Assembly (NCBI RefSeq): GCF_002934265.1 | Contig: NZ_PTIX01000017.1 | Span: forward strand, 1-64,000 | Length of the DNA: 64,000 bases | Direction of reading: 5' to 3' | DNA from: Actinokineospora auranticolor | Lineage (GTDB): Bacteria; Actinomycetota; Actinomycetes; Mycobacteriales; Pseudonocardiaceae | Shown here: positions 55,892-64,000 of the stretch, piece by piece | Numbering within the stretch: the first letter of the stretch is position 1 | Layout: each line of letters begins with the position of its first letter | Program-made: the position numbers and the translations under genes | Notes under the pieces: model-generated | Told to the model about the DNA's origin: nothing | The model's input: only the letters and a program-made list of their open reading frames with translations | Database searches by the model: none

Positions 55892-56976
55892 GGTTCACCT
55901 TCCACGTAGGTGAAGCCGCCGTACATGAACTTGGTCGCCTCCGCGCCGAGCACGCCGAGCACCTGCCCGGGCCGCAGCACGTGCTGCTCGCGGACGCTGT
56001 GCAGGCCGATCCAGGTCGAGGCGGAGCCGGTGTTGCCGTAGTCGGCGGCGCAGTTGTGGAATTTCTTCTCCGGGATGCCCAGCACCGGGGACAGCACCTC
56101 GCCCATGCGTCCGTTCGCCTGGTGGGTCAGGTACCGGTCGACCCGCGGCTCGTCCAGCCCCACCGACGTCAAGGCCTCGAAGCCCGCGCGGAACAGGTCC
56201 AGGCCCTCGGCCCGGGCGAGGTTGTAGTCGTTGACGAAACCCATGGAACCCGGCTGGTCGATGGCGTGCGCCGGTTTGGCCGAACCGCCCGTGACGAGGC
56301 TGAAGGCGGACGGTTTACCCAGGCCCAGCGTGCCGAAGTAGACGTTCGACAGGTAGGCGCCGTCGCCGGGGTACCGGGAGAGGATGACGGCGCCCGCGCC
56401 GTCGCCCATCTGCGCCGCGTTGACCAGCTGGCCGCGGTCCGCGCGGGCTTCCTCGACGTCGAACAGCACCGAGCCCGTCTCGCTGCCGACGACGCACACG
56501 CGGTCGGCGGCCGTGGTGGTCAGCATCGAACTCGCGATGGTCAGCGCGTTGGCGAAGCCCGTGCACGCCTGGCGCAGTTCCATGTACTGGCCGGTGTAGC
56601 CGAGCCGGTCGGCGACCCAGGAGACGTTGGGCGGTAGCAGGGTGTGGGGCGAGGTCGTGTGACCGATGACCAGGTCCACGTCGTCGATCGTGAGCCCGGC
56701 CTGCCCGAGCGCGGCGCGGACGGCGCGTTCGGACAGCTCGGGGTTGGTGTCCCCGGGTCGGGGCAGTTCGCGGGTCGCGAGGCGGTCGCGGGCCAGGAAC
56801 CGCTGGTACACGCCGAGTTGGTCGGCGATCTTCCCGACGAACTGGGACTGGTGCGCGCTGACGCCCAGGGACATGAACCGCACCATGTCCGCATTGGACA
56901 CAGGGACTCCCGGCATGGCCACGCCGGTGCCGAGCACGCCGAGCCGGGCGGGGAGCAGCCGCGGCGCCCGGCTCAT
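55882..56976 (-). CDS. Beta-ketoacyl synthase III (FabH-like)
   Basis: About 364 aa from ATG 56976. Cys138 in LRQACTGFANAL, His in LTHQANGRMGE and Asn in DYGNTGSAST form the Cys-His-Asn triad of initiating condensing enzymes. The N-terminal sequence and the insertion around residues 60-90 (QLGVYQRFLARDRLATREL) differ from housekeeping FabH, suggesting a specialised starter or acyl-transfer reaction. Its end overlaps the monooxygenase start by 10 bp. Confidence 0.93.
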   Translation of the reverse strand: MSRAPRLLPARLGVLGTGVAMPGVPVSNADMVRFMSLGVSAHQSQFVGKIADQLGVYQRFLARDRLATRELPRPGDTNPELSERAVRAALGQAGLTIDDVDLVIGHTTSPHTLLPPNVSWVADRLGYTGQYMELRQACTGFANALTIASSMLTTTAADRVCVVGSETGSVLFDVEEARADRGQLVNAAQMGDGAGAVILSRYPGDGAYLSNVYFGTLGLGKPSAFSLVTGGSAKPAHAIDQPGSMGFVNDYNLARAEGLDLFRAGFEALTSVGLDEPRVDRYLTHQANGRMGEVLSPVLGIPEKKFHNCAADYGNTGSASTWIGLHSVREQHVLRPGQVLGVLGAEATKFMYGGFTYVEGEPCD

Positions 56977-57902
56977 TTCTCGACCCGCACGGGCTCGACC
57001 GCGGACCGTGGCGGCAGGAACAGCGGGTTGGTGGTGAAGCGCCTGAGATAGGCCACGGTGAAGCTGCGCTCGTAGGGGATGCCGCGGGCGTGGAAGTCCT
57101 CCCGCAGGACCTTGGCCACCTTGACCAACCGCGGCCCCGGCACGTCGGGGTACGCGTGGTGCTCGGCGTGCCGGTTGGCACCGCTGAGGAACACCTGGCC
57201 GAAGAGGTCGCAGTCGAAGGACGTGCACGCCTGGAGGGTGTCCTCGGCGACCAAACCTTGGTGGTAGACCATGTCGTTGAGGCTGCCGAGAACCGACCCC
57301 GCGATGAGCGTCCACAGCAGGAAGTACCACTGCGCGCTCGGCAGGACCTGGCTGAGCGTGGCGTACAGGGCCACCGCCGCGACCGGTCCCCACAGCGCCC
57401 GGACCACACCGGTGTGCTTCAACGCGATGATCGGGGCGCGGACCAGGAGGAACACCGGCGCGCCGACGACCGAGGCGACCGTGAGCAGCGCCATCGTGGC
57501 GGGCGCGGACCGCCGGGGGAAAATGATCTCCTGTGGATCCGCCTCCGTGCGGAACTTGGCGTGGTGGGTCAGGTGCGCGGCGCGGTACCCCGGGTAGGAC
57601 GTGCCGACGATGACCGACATCGCCTCGCCGAGCCACCGGTTGACCTTCCGGCTGGCCGCCAGGTGCCCGTGCGCGGACTCGTGCATCAGCCCGAAGACGC
57701 CGATGAACTGCAGCGCGCCCAGCACGACGAAGAAGACCTTGACGGGCGCGGCGAGCGGGCCCGCGTAGGCGGACCCGAAGATGATCGAGAGAGCCAGCAC
57801 CGCCAGGTAGCCGACGAGCTTCCACTTCTGCCAGGCAACGGGAACGAAGTGCTCCGGAGCCAATCCACCCCGGCGCCTGGTTACGGAAACCAACTGTGAC
57901 AC
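56973..57902 (-). CDS. Membrane fatty-acid desaturase
   Basis: A 309-aa protein from GTG 57902, preceded by a G-rich ribosome-binding site. Three histidine boxes of the acyl-lipid desaturase family: HESAHGHL, HLTHHAKF and NRHAEHHAYP, with four membrane helices. It would introduce a double bond (or hydroxylate) in a fatty acyl chain. First gene of the seven-gene operon; its stop overlaps the KAS III start by ATGA. Confidence 0.93.
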   Translation of the reverse strand: MSQLVSVTRRRGGLAPEHFVPVAWQKWKLVGYLAVLALSIIFGSAYAGPLAAPVKVFFVVLGALQFIGVFGLMHESAHGHLAASRKVNRWLGEAMSVIVGTSYPGYRAAHLTHHAKFRTEADPQEIIFPRRSAPATMALLTVASVVGAPVFLLVRAPIIALKHTGVVRALWGPVAAVALYATLSQVLPSAQWYFLLWTLIAGSVLGSLNDMVYHQGLVAEDTLQACTSFDCDLFGQVFLSGANRHAEHHAYPDVPGPRLVKVAKVLREDFHARGIPYERSFTVAYLRRFTTNPLFLPPRSAVEPVRVEK

Positions 57903-58334
57903 TCCCCCCGTGTGGTGTCATTCAGCAATAGCCCAAGCTACCTCGGGGGGCGGGGGCGGGCAACGCCCTTCAGTCTCAACCGAAAGCGAGCCGCCCAAGA
58001 TCTGTTTCTCGGGCCGTCCGCGGACATGTCTTGCTTCTCAACACATGTTTGTCTGTTCCTCGAATTCCTGGGATGTCCACAACGAAACCGTTGGGACCGC
58101 TGGCGGAGCGGGCGGTCGGTGTCGCGGTGGGGACGGTCGGGAGGGGACGGAGAAGGGCAGCGACCACCAGTACGGTCGGGACTTGAGGAGCAGACAGAGT
58201 TCGAACGCCGCGATTGTCGGCGATCTGTCCATATTTTGTCCTGGACACCCGAGAATTGCTCCGCGAAAGCAGGCTAGGGGTTTCCCCAACCGCCGCGTGG
58301 TCGACTCCGCAGGACCCTCACCACAGAATCGGGG
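57903..58334. other. Intergenic region upstream of the lipid operon
   Basis: About 430 bp between the divergent desaturase and secreted-protein genes, with lower GC than the surroundings. It must hold both promoters. I see an ACATGT dyad at about 58041-58046 but no convincing -35/-10 pair, and no gene. Confidence 0.4.
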
Positions 58335-58670
58335 ATGAACGTGCTCCGTCGACTCACCACCGCCACCGCCCTCGCCGCGGCCCTGACCTGCGCCGCGACC
58401 TCCACCGCCGTCGCCGCCGCGCCCGCCGACATCACCTGCGGCAACCACGCCACACGCGACGCGGACAACCACTACTCCTACTTCGGGAACTGCGCGGACC
58501 ACCCGGTCAACATCCACGTCTTCTCGTACTACATCCCCCCGGGCAGCACGCTGCCGGTCAGCCAGGACAAGGGCTACCGGTGCGTCCCCGCGAACACCGA
58601 CCAACTCCTCGGCAGCTACCCCAACAGCGTGAACGCGTTCTACGCGGGAGGCGAAACCGGCCCCTGCTGA
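58335..58670 (+). CDS. Small secreted cysteine-containing protein
   Basis: A 111-aa protein. The signal peptide (MNVLRRLTTATALAAALTCAATSTAVAAA) is probably cleaved after about residue 29. The mature part has four cysteines (TCGN, NCAD, RCVP and the C-terminal Cys), suggesting two disulfides in a beta-rich fold with many aromatic and Asn residues. No family recognised. Confidence 0.75.
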   Translation: MNVLRRLTTATALAAALTCAATSTAVAAAPADITCGNHATRDADNHYSYFGNCADHPVNIHVFSYYIPPGSTLPVSQDKGYRCVPANTDQLLGSYPNSVNAFYAGGETGPC

Positions 58671-58675
58671 CGAGG

Positions 58676-59539
58676 TCACCACCGGGCGCCGTAGACCCGC
58701 CCCGGCACCAGTTCGTCGAACCGGATGTGGACCTCGCCCGCGTCGTCCACCGGGTGCGGACTGCCGCCGGGCAACTCGCCCCCCGCCGCGCCGCGCACCG
58801 ACCGCACCTGCGCGGGCACCCGCTCCCGACCGAACCGCACACGCAGGTCGAAGCGGGTGCCCGGTTGGTCGGGCCGGAACAGCAACTGCGTCGGCGGGGT
58901 GGCGGGCTGCGCGCGGATCGCGAACGTGTGCGACTCGCCCCGGGCCAGGGGGAACGGGAGCCGGAACCTGCCCTGGTCGGTCAGGGTGCCGCCGTAGTGG
59001 ACGCGCAGGTCCGCGGCACGGCACGTGGTCTCCAGGTCCAGCTCGCGAAGGCCGTCCCCCGCCGCGGTGATCCGGTGGTGCTCCAGCACCTCGGGTCGTG
59101 GGCCGTCCAGCGCCAGCGCCGCGCTCAGCGCCACCAGGTGCCACGCGGCGGGCGCCCCGGCTTCGGGGGCCGGGGTGTCGTTGGCCAGTTCGGCGAGGTG
59201 GTCGATGGCCTCGTCCACGCGGCGGCGCACCGTGCGGACGTCGCGGTCGATCTGCTCGGACGCCCAGCGGACCCGGTCCTGGTAGAGCGGGAAGCGCGCG
59301 TCGGCCTCGATGGCGAACGCGACGCGGGCCGCCAGCCGCAGGTCCTCGGGGAGGCGGTTGCTCAGGTCCGCCAGCCGGTCGGTGACCTTGCGGCGGATCA
59401 CCGGCCGCCCGTCGAACTCGGTGATCGCGCAGGCCAGCCGCAGGGTGGGACCGACGCGGTCCTCGATGCGGCCCACGAACAGGCCCCGCCCCTTGCGCAG
59501 CGACTTCAACTCTCGGACCAAGTCCACGTGCCCGTTCAT
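58676..59539 (-). CDS. Actinobacterial hypothetical protein next to vWA gene
   Basis: A 287-aa protein. The N-terminal ELKSLRKGRGLFVGRIEDRVGP block and an internal helical stretch (IDRDVRTVRRRVDEAIDHLAEL) recur in many Streptomyces/Pseudonocardiaceae hypotheticals, often near regulators. The C-terminal half is beta-rich. No signal peptide. It is followed upstream in the same direction by the vWA gene (83 bp gap). Function unknown. Confidence 0.75.
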   Translation of the reverse strand: MNGHVDLVRELKSLRKGRGLFVGRIEDRVGPTLRLACAITEFDGRPVIRRKVTDRLADLSNRLPEDLRLAARVAFAIEADARFPLYQDRVRWASEQIDRDVRTVRRRVDEAIDHLAELANDTPAPEAGAPAAWHLVALSAALALDGPRPEVLEHHRITAAGDGLRELDLETTCRAADLRVHYGGTLTDQGRFRLPFPLARGESHTFAIRAQPATPPTQLLFRPDQPGTRFDLRVRFGRERVPAQVRSVRGAAGGELPGGSPHPVDDAGEVHIRFDELVPGRVYGARW

Positions 59540-59621
59540 CCGCTCGCCTCCCGATGGACCGCCAGTGCCCGCAGAGGCTGCGGCAGGCCCGTGGACCGGA
59601 AGTGGACAGATCGTGGATGCC

Positions 59622-60212
59622 CTAGTGCCCCTGGACCGGGTCGGCGGCGGGCGCCGACCACGCCATCGACACGGTCAGGGCGGTGCCGACGCGCACGCCG
59701 TCGCGGCCGAGGAACACCTGGGCGGTGCCGATCCGGGCGAGTGTGCCCTGGTCGGCGGCGCCGACGCCGAACGCGACCGCCGTCGGGTGCGCGGGCCACC
59801 GCGGGTCGGTGAGCGCCGCGTGGGCCGCGGGCCAGGTCACCGGGTCGGTCGGCCTGCCGTCGGAGACGAAGAACATGACCGGGCGGCGCACCACCAACCG
59901 CTCCGCCGTCAACTCGCGCACGTCGCGGTCGATGACACCCCGCAGGAAGGTGAACGCCAGCCCGAAGTTCGAGCCGACCCGCGGTCTCGGCGCGGTCACC
60001 TCCGGCAGTTCGACGACCGGCCGCAACGGGTGCAGCAACCGGGGCGCCCCGGCGAACCCGACCACGCCGACCCGGACCCGGTCGATCGCCGACCGGTCGG
60101 CGTGCACCGCGCCGCGGAACTCCCGCAACCCGGCGTTGAGCTCATCGATGTGGTCGACCACCGACGACGACATGTCACAGACCACGTAGCACGGCGAGAT
60201 GTCTGGCCGCAT
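59622..60212 (-). CDS. von Willebrand A domain protein
   Basis: A 196-aa single vWA domain of the TerY-like cytoplasmic type. MIDAS residues are visible as Asp13-x-Ser15-x-Ser17 (CDMSSSV), followed by RVGVVGFAGAPR, the GSNFGLAF Thr-position loop and FFVSDGRPTD. Such proteins act as metal-dependent interaction modules in stress, chaperone or conflict systems. Divergent from the SARP-type regulator. Confidence 0.88.
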   Translation of the reverse strand: MRPDISPCYVVCDMSSSVVDHIDELNAGLREFRGAVHADRSAIDRVRVGVVGFAGAPRLLHPLRPVVELPEVTAPRPRVGSNFGLAFTFLRGVIDRDVRELTAERLVVRRPVMFFVSDGRPTDPVTWPAAHAALTDPRWPAHPTAVAFGVGAADQGTLARIGTAQVFLGRDGVRVGTALTVSMAWSAPAADPVQGH

Positions 60213-60362
60213 GTTCGCACTCCTCTGCTGGGGGACCGGCGACCGGATCGTCTCCGACCCTTGTCGACTAAAAGTGGACGGATCGCCGATCCCCCGATAC
60301 CCGGACGGCCGATTGCGCGATGTGTTCGGCAGACATCAAGCTCGCAGCCGGGGAGGCGCGGA

Positions 60363-63308
60363 GTGGAGTTTCGAATGCTGGGCCCGCTGGAGGCGTGGCA
60401 CAACGGCACACCGTTGAACCTGGGCGACCCGCAGCAGCGGTTCGTCCTGGTGGTGCTGTTGCTGCGCGCCAACATGCCGGTGTCCGTGGACCGGTTCACC
60501 GACATCGTCTGGGACGGCAAACCGGAACGCGGTGGCTCGGTGCGCAACTACATGAACAGGCTGCGCAAGACCTTCCGCGACGCGGGCGCCGACGACGTCG
60601 CGATCGAGACCACGCCCACCGGCTACGTGCTGCGCGTCGACGAGGACCGGATCGACCTCCTCAGGTTCAACCGGCTGCGGGAGGCGGCGCGCGCCGCCTG
60701 CGACCCGCGGCGCGAGATCGAACTCCTGCGCGCCGCGGTGGGTCTGCGGCGCGACGAGTTCCTCGCGGACATCGACCACGACCGGATCGGCGGCACCGAC
60801 CTCGTCTCCCCGGACGTGGCCTACCTCGACGCCGTCGGTGACCTCGCCAAGCTGGAACTGGAGTCGGGTGACCACCGGTCCGCGCGCGACCGGCTGCGCA
60901 CGGCGGTGCGCATGGACCCGACGCGGCAGCCCCACGCCGAGTTGCTGATGCGCGCCCTGATCGCCGGTGGCGACCGGGTCGCGGCGCTGCGGGTGTTCGC
61001 CGACGCCCAGGCCGCCTTGGCCGAGCTCGGCCTGGAGCCGGGCACGCTGCTGCGCAACCTCGCCGCCCGGGCCGAACGCGGCGAGCCGGTCAGTTCGCTG
61101 CCGTCGCGACCGGGCGGGTTCACCGGCCGGGGCGAGGAGTTCGCCGCGATCGAGGCGGCCGCGGCGGCCGGGTGCCGGGTGGTGTGGATCAGCGGGGCGC
61201 CGGGCGTCGGCAAGAGCGGTCTCGCGATCGAGGCCGCCCACCGGTTGCGGGACCGGTTCCCCGACGGCCAACTCCTGGTGCGCCTCAACGGCTACACCCC
61301 GAACGTGTCCGCGACGACGCAGGAGGACGCGCTCGCCCAGCTCTTGGCCGAGATGGTCCCGGTGGAACAGATCCCGCCGACGCTCGGTCGCAAGTGCACG
61401 GCCTACCAGACCGAACTCTACGGCACCAGAAGGCTCCTGGTGCTGGACAACGCCGAGTCCCCCGAGCAGGTCCGCCCGCTGATCCCCACCGACCCCGGTT
61501 GCCTCGCCATCGTGACGAGCAGGCGGATGGGCGAACCGGGCGTCGGTGCACACCTCCGCCTCGCCCCGCTGCCGCGGGCCGAGGCGGTCGAGCTGTTCCG
61601 CGGCCTGGCCGACTCGCCGCGCCTGCACGGCAAGTCGGCCGAGCTGGACCTGGTCGTGAAGCGGTGCGGGTACCTGCCGATGTCCATCGTGGTGACGGCC
61701 GCCCTGTTCCGCAGGCACGCCCGCTGGCCGCTGGAGCACCTGGTCCAGCTGCTGGAGGAAAGCGGCCCGTGCCGCACGGAGGCCGACGAGGTCACGATCG
61801 CGGCGCGCGTCTCCTACCGGCTGCTCGAACGCCCGCAACAGCACATGTTCCGCCTGTTCGGCCACCTCCCGGGGCCCGACCTCGACGTGGTGGGCGCGGC
61901 GGCGCTGGTCGACCACGACATCCACGGTGCCCGCGCGCTGCTCGACCACCTGCACGAGGTGTGCCTGCTGGAGGAGGTCGCGCCGGAGCGGTACCAGATG
62001 CTGGACCCGCTCAAGGAGTTCGCCGCCGCGCAGCCACCGACGACCCCGACCGAACGGGCGGGCGCACTGGGGCGCCTGCTCGACTACTACCTAGTCTCCC
62101 TGTCCTCGGCGGTGGGCACCGCCTACCCGTTCGACCGCGCCATGCAGCCCGCGTCGGACCGCCGTTGCGCGCTGACGCCCGTGTTCACCGGTCAGGAGGC
62201 CGCGCTGGGCTGGATCGACGCCGAGCGGGACAACCTGGTCGCCGCGATCCGCTACGCCGCGAACCACGGTTCCCGCGGGCACGCGTGGCGGCTCGCGGTG
62301 CTGATCTGGCGCTACTTCAACACCACGAGCCAGATGGAGGACTGGATCGAGACCATGGGGCTGGCCAGGGAGATCGTGGCGGCTACCCCGGACGAGTACG
62401 GCCAGGCGCACCTGCTGCTCCGGCTCACCACGGCGCACAACCGGCTCGGGCGGCTCGTCGAGGCGCGGGAGCTGGCCGAACAGGCGCTCCCCCTCTGGGC
62501 GCGGCTCGGGGACGTGCGCGGCGAGGCGGCCACGCTGTGCGCGTTGGCCATCCCGACCATGGAACTCGGCCGGTACGACCAAGCCACCGACCAACTGACG
62601 ACCGCGCTGGCGAAGTACGAGCAGTGTTCCGATCTGCGCGGCCAAGCGCACGCGCTGAGCACCCTCGGCTACATCAACGAGCAACGCGGCGAGCTGGACG
62701 TCGCGCTGCGCCAACACGAGGCCGCGGTGCCGATGCTGCGCCAGGTCCGCCACACGCAGGGACTCGCGCACGCGTTGAACAACCTCGGCTCGGTCCAGCG
62801 CCGACTCGGCCAGGTCGACCTGGCACTGGACAACCACCTGGAGGCCTACGACAAGGCGCGGGAGGCGGGAGACACCTGCGCGGAGGCCTACGCGCTCAAC
62901 TACATCGGCAACGTCCACCGGTCCCAGGGACGGTTGGCCGAAGCCAGGCACCACCAGGAACGCGCCGGGAAGGTCGCGGCGAAGCTCTCCGACGCCGACC
63001 TCCGCATCCAGCTCTACCACGACCGCGGCACGACGGCCCTGGCCGCGGGCGACCTGCTCCGGGCCTGGGACGGCTACCAGGCGGCGCTGGACCTGGCCGA
63101 CGGCGCCGGGAACCGCACCCACCAGGCGCCCGCCCACCACGGTCTCGCGCGGACCCTGCACGCCATGGGCAAGCACACCGAGGCCGCGGCGCACTGGGGG
63201 CTCGCCGAGACCGCGTTCGCGGCGCTCGACCAGCCGGAGGCGGCGGAGGTCCGCGCGGAGCGGGCGGCCATGGGCTGCCCGTGCCAGGCACCCCCGGGAT
63301 CGCGGTGA
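60363..63308 (+). CDS. SARP-type regulator with NB-ARC and TPR domains (AfsR-like)
   Basis: About 981 aa from GTG 60363 (VEFRMLGPLEAWHNG). Order: OmpR-like DNA-binding domain (to about residue 95, GSVRNYMNRLRKTF), bacterial transcriptional activation domain (to about 245), NB-ARC ATPase with P-loop SGAPGVGKSGLAIE at residues about 275-290 and LLVLDNAE, then C-terminal TPR repeats (ALSTLGYINEQRGELDVALRQ and following). This is the architecture of AfsR, a pathway activator of secondary metabolism. It is the nearest candidate regulator for the lipid operon, 2.4 kb away; direct control is not shown. Confidence 0.94.
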   Translation: MEFRMLGPLEAWHNGTPLNLGDPQQRFVLVVLLLRANMPVSVDRFTDIVWDGKPERGGSVRNYMNRLRKTFRDAGADDVAIETTPTGYVLRVDEDRIDLLRFNRLREAARAACDPRREIELLRAAVGLRRDEFLADIDHDRIGGTDLVSPDVAYLDAVGDLAKLELESGDHRSARDRLRTAVRMDPTRQPHAELLMRALIAGGDRVAALRVFADAQAALAELGLEPGTLLRNLAARAERGEPVSSLPSRPGGFTGRGEEFAAIEAAAAAGCRVVWISGAPGVGKSGLAIEAAHRLRDRFPDGQLLVRLNGYTPNVSATTQEDALAQLLAEMVPVEQIPPTLGRKCTAYQTELYGTRRLLVLDNAESPEQVRPLIPTDPGCLAIVTSRRMGEPGVGAHLRLAPLPRAEAVELFRGLADSPRLHGKSAELDLVVKRCGYLPMSIVVTAALFRRHARWPLEHLVQLLEESGPCRTEADEVTIAARVSYRLLERPQQHMFRLFGHLPGPDLDVVGAAALVDHDIHGARALLDHLHEVCLLEEVAPERYQMLDPLKEFAAAQPPTTPTERAGALGRLLDYYLVSLSSAVGTAYPFDRAMQPASDRRCALTPVFTGQEAALGWIDAERDNLVAAIRYAANHGSRGHAWRLAVLIWRYFNTTSQMEDWIETMGLAREIVAATPDEYGQAHLLLRLTTAHNRLGRLVEARELAEQALPLWARLGDVRGEAATLCALAIPTMELGRYDQATDQLTTALAKYEQCSDLRGQAHALSTLGYINEQRGELDVALRQHEAAVPMLRQVRHTQGLAHALNNLGSVQRRLGQVDLALDNHLEAYDKAREAGDTCAEAYALNYIGNVHRSQGRLAEARHHQERAGKVAAKLSDADLRIQLYHDRGTTALAAGDLLRAWDGYQAALDLADGAGNRTHQAPAHHGLARTLHAMGKHTEAAAHWGLAETAFAALDQPEAAEVRAERAAMGCPCQAPPGSR

Positions 63309-63325
63309 GCGCGCACCGCGATCCC
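63296..63325. terminator. Bidirectional hairpin terminator
   Basis: Perfect 12-bp arms 63296-63307 and 63314-63325 with a 6-nt loop, overlapping the SARP stop codon and lying 17 bp from the end of the convergent gene. Confidence 0.75.
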
Positions 63326-63341
63326 GGTGCCCCTCCCCCGG

Positions 63342-64000
63342 TCAGTTCCGGTGCAGGACGCGGCTCAGGTCCGGGTGGATGTCCCGGACCGCGCCGTGGG
63401 TGCGCCAGCGGCTGAGGGTCCTGCTCAGCTCGCGCAGGTCCATCCGCACGGTGGCGGAATCGACGTGGGCCGCGTCGTCGAGGGTCGCGGCCAGCGTGAC
63501 GCAGCTCTGGTCGATCTCACCGGACAGCGCGTACGCCAGGGACCGGCGGACGCCGAACCGCGCGCGGGCGCGGCGGGCCGTGGCGGGCAGGTGCGCCATC
63601 GCCCGCGTCAGCACGGCGGCCGACTCGGCCGCGTGGCCGAGGTCGCACAGCGACCACCCCCGGGCCAGGTCCACCGGTTCCGGCGCGGTCGACCCGAGCA
63701 CCGGGTAGGCCCGCGTGTCCGGGAGCGCCGAGTCGATCAGCTCGGCGGCCCGCTCCATCGCGCGTTCGTAGGAGTCGCGGTCGCCCGCCAGGGCGTGGCC
63801 CTGCGCCTCGCGGCGGGCGGCCATGGCCAGGGTGCGCGGGCCGGGCCTGCCCACCCGCTGGGCGTGCCGGGCCAGGTCGATCGTGCGGATCGGGTCCTGC
63901 CGGTACAGCGCCAGGCCCGCCTCGCGGACCAGGGCGTAGCTCGCGATCTCCTGGTCGCCGCCCGCGCGGGCCAGGTCGGCCGCGTGCCGGGTCCACCACA
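63342..64000 (-). CDS. TPR-type protein, C-terminal part (cut by window edge)
   Basis: The frame is open to the window edge and begins WWTRHAADLARAGGDQEIASYALVREAGLALYRQ; the GTG at 63854 is internal. Helical repeats (AMAARREAQGHALAGDRDSYERAMERAAELI, LCDLGHAAESAAVLTRAMAHL) resemble the C-terminal TPR half of actinobacterial XRE-family regulators. The N-terminus is outside the window, so the class is provisional. Confidence 0.7.
   Translation of the reverse strand, partial: WWTRHAADLARAGGDQEIASYALVREAGLALYRQDPIRTIDLARHAQRVGRPGPRTLAMAARREAQGHALAGDRDSYERAMERAAELIDSALPDTRAYPVLGSTAPEPVDLARGWSLCDLGHAAESAAVLTRAMAHLPATARRARARFGVRRSLAYALSGEIDQSCVTLAATLDDAAHVDSATVRMDLRELSRTLSRWRTHGAVRDIHPDLSRVLHRN

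Noticed and set aside
50336-57902. Carotenoid or ladderane pathway
   Set aside because: No phytoene synthase, cyclase or radical enzymes are present; the hydroxylase alone does not support carotenoids, and no dehydratase or multiple desaturases support ladderanes.
57910-58338. Plus-strand frame in the desaturase upstream region
   Set aside because: No ribosome-binding site, no codon bias and no domain; it occupies the region needed for two promoters.

Overview
The window is a contiguous, very GC-rich chromosomal segment of an actinomycete. Gene order, third-codon GC bias, frequent GTG starts and 4-bp stop/start overlaps point to the Pseudonocardiaceae (Saccharothrix/Lentzea/Actinokineospora-like); this assignment is inferred from gene content, not from a marker search. 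The block at about 4.9-30.2 kb has the gene order known from mycobacteria and relatives: argS-like gene, lysA, hom, thrC, thrB, rho, rpmE, prfA, prmC, threonylcarbamoyl-AMP synthase, WecA-type transferase, atpI-like, atpBEFHAGDC, DUF2550, murA.

Layout: 0.1-1.5 kb, an XRE/DUF5753 regulator with a DUF397 partner, divergent from a small gene over a perfect palindrome. 1.5-3.3 kb, secreted gamma-glutamyltranspeptidase. 3.5-5.7 kb, murA, DUF2550 and atpC. 5.8-7.7 kb, a sigma factor and membrane partner inserted divergently between atpC and atpD. 7.8-15.2 kb, the rest of the F1Fo ATP synthase operon. 15.2-30.2 kb, WecA, TsaC, TPR protein, PrmC, RF1, L31, Rho and the Asp-family amino acid operon. 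The argS slot holds a truncated ArgS relative without a catalytic core. 30.3-32.7 kb, two DUF3105 proteins and a DUF305 protein.

32.8-42.5 kb is mixed accessory and housekeeping DNA. It holds a delimited IS5-type element (12-bp inverted repeats, ACA duplication, frameshifted transposase), a CDF metal exporter, a lytic transglycosylase, an MsiK-like ATPase and tRNA-Arg(CCG). Downstream of the tRNA are a pair of degenerate direct repeats, two tandem paralogues of unknown family, a second IS5-type element, and an IS3-type element that splits an already truncated esterase gene. 42.5-50.3 kb has an ABC exporter divergent from a two-component system over a 24-bp palindrome, then two tandem SDR genes and an MMPL transporter.

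50.3-57.9 kb is the most unusual part: seven overlapping genes on the minus strand encode a fatty-acid desaturase, a KAS III, a MupA-type luciferase-like monooxygenase, a ketoreductase-ACP fusion, a FabF-like KAS, a membrane di-iron hydroxylase and a PAP2/IPC-synthase-like protein. Together they look like a dissociated fatty-acid/polyketide line feeding a membrane-lipid step. I do not recognise the complete set as a described pathway. The right end (58.3-64 kb) has a small secreted Cys protein, an unknown protein, a vWA protein, a 981-aa SARP/NB-ARC/TPR regulator and the C-terminal part of a TPR protein cut by the window edge.
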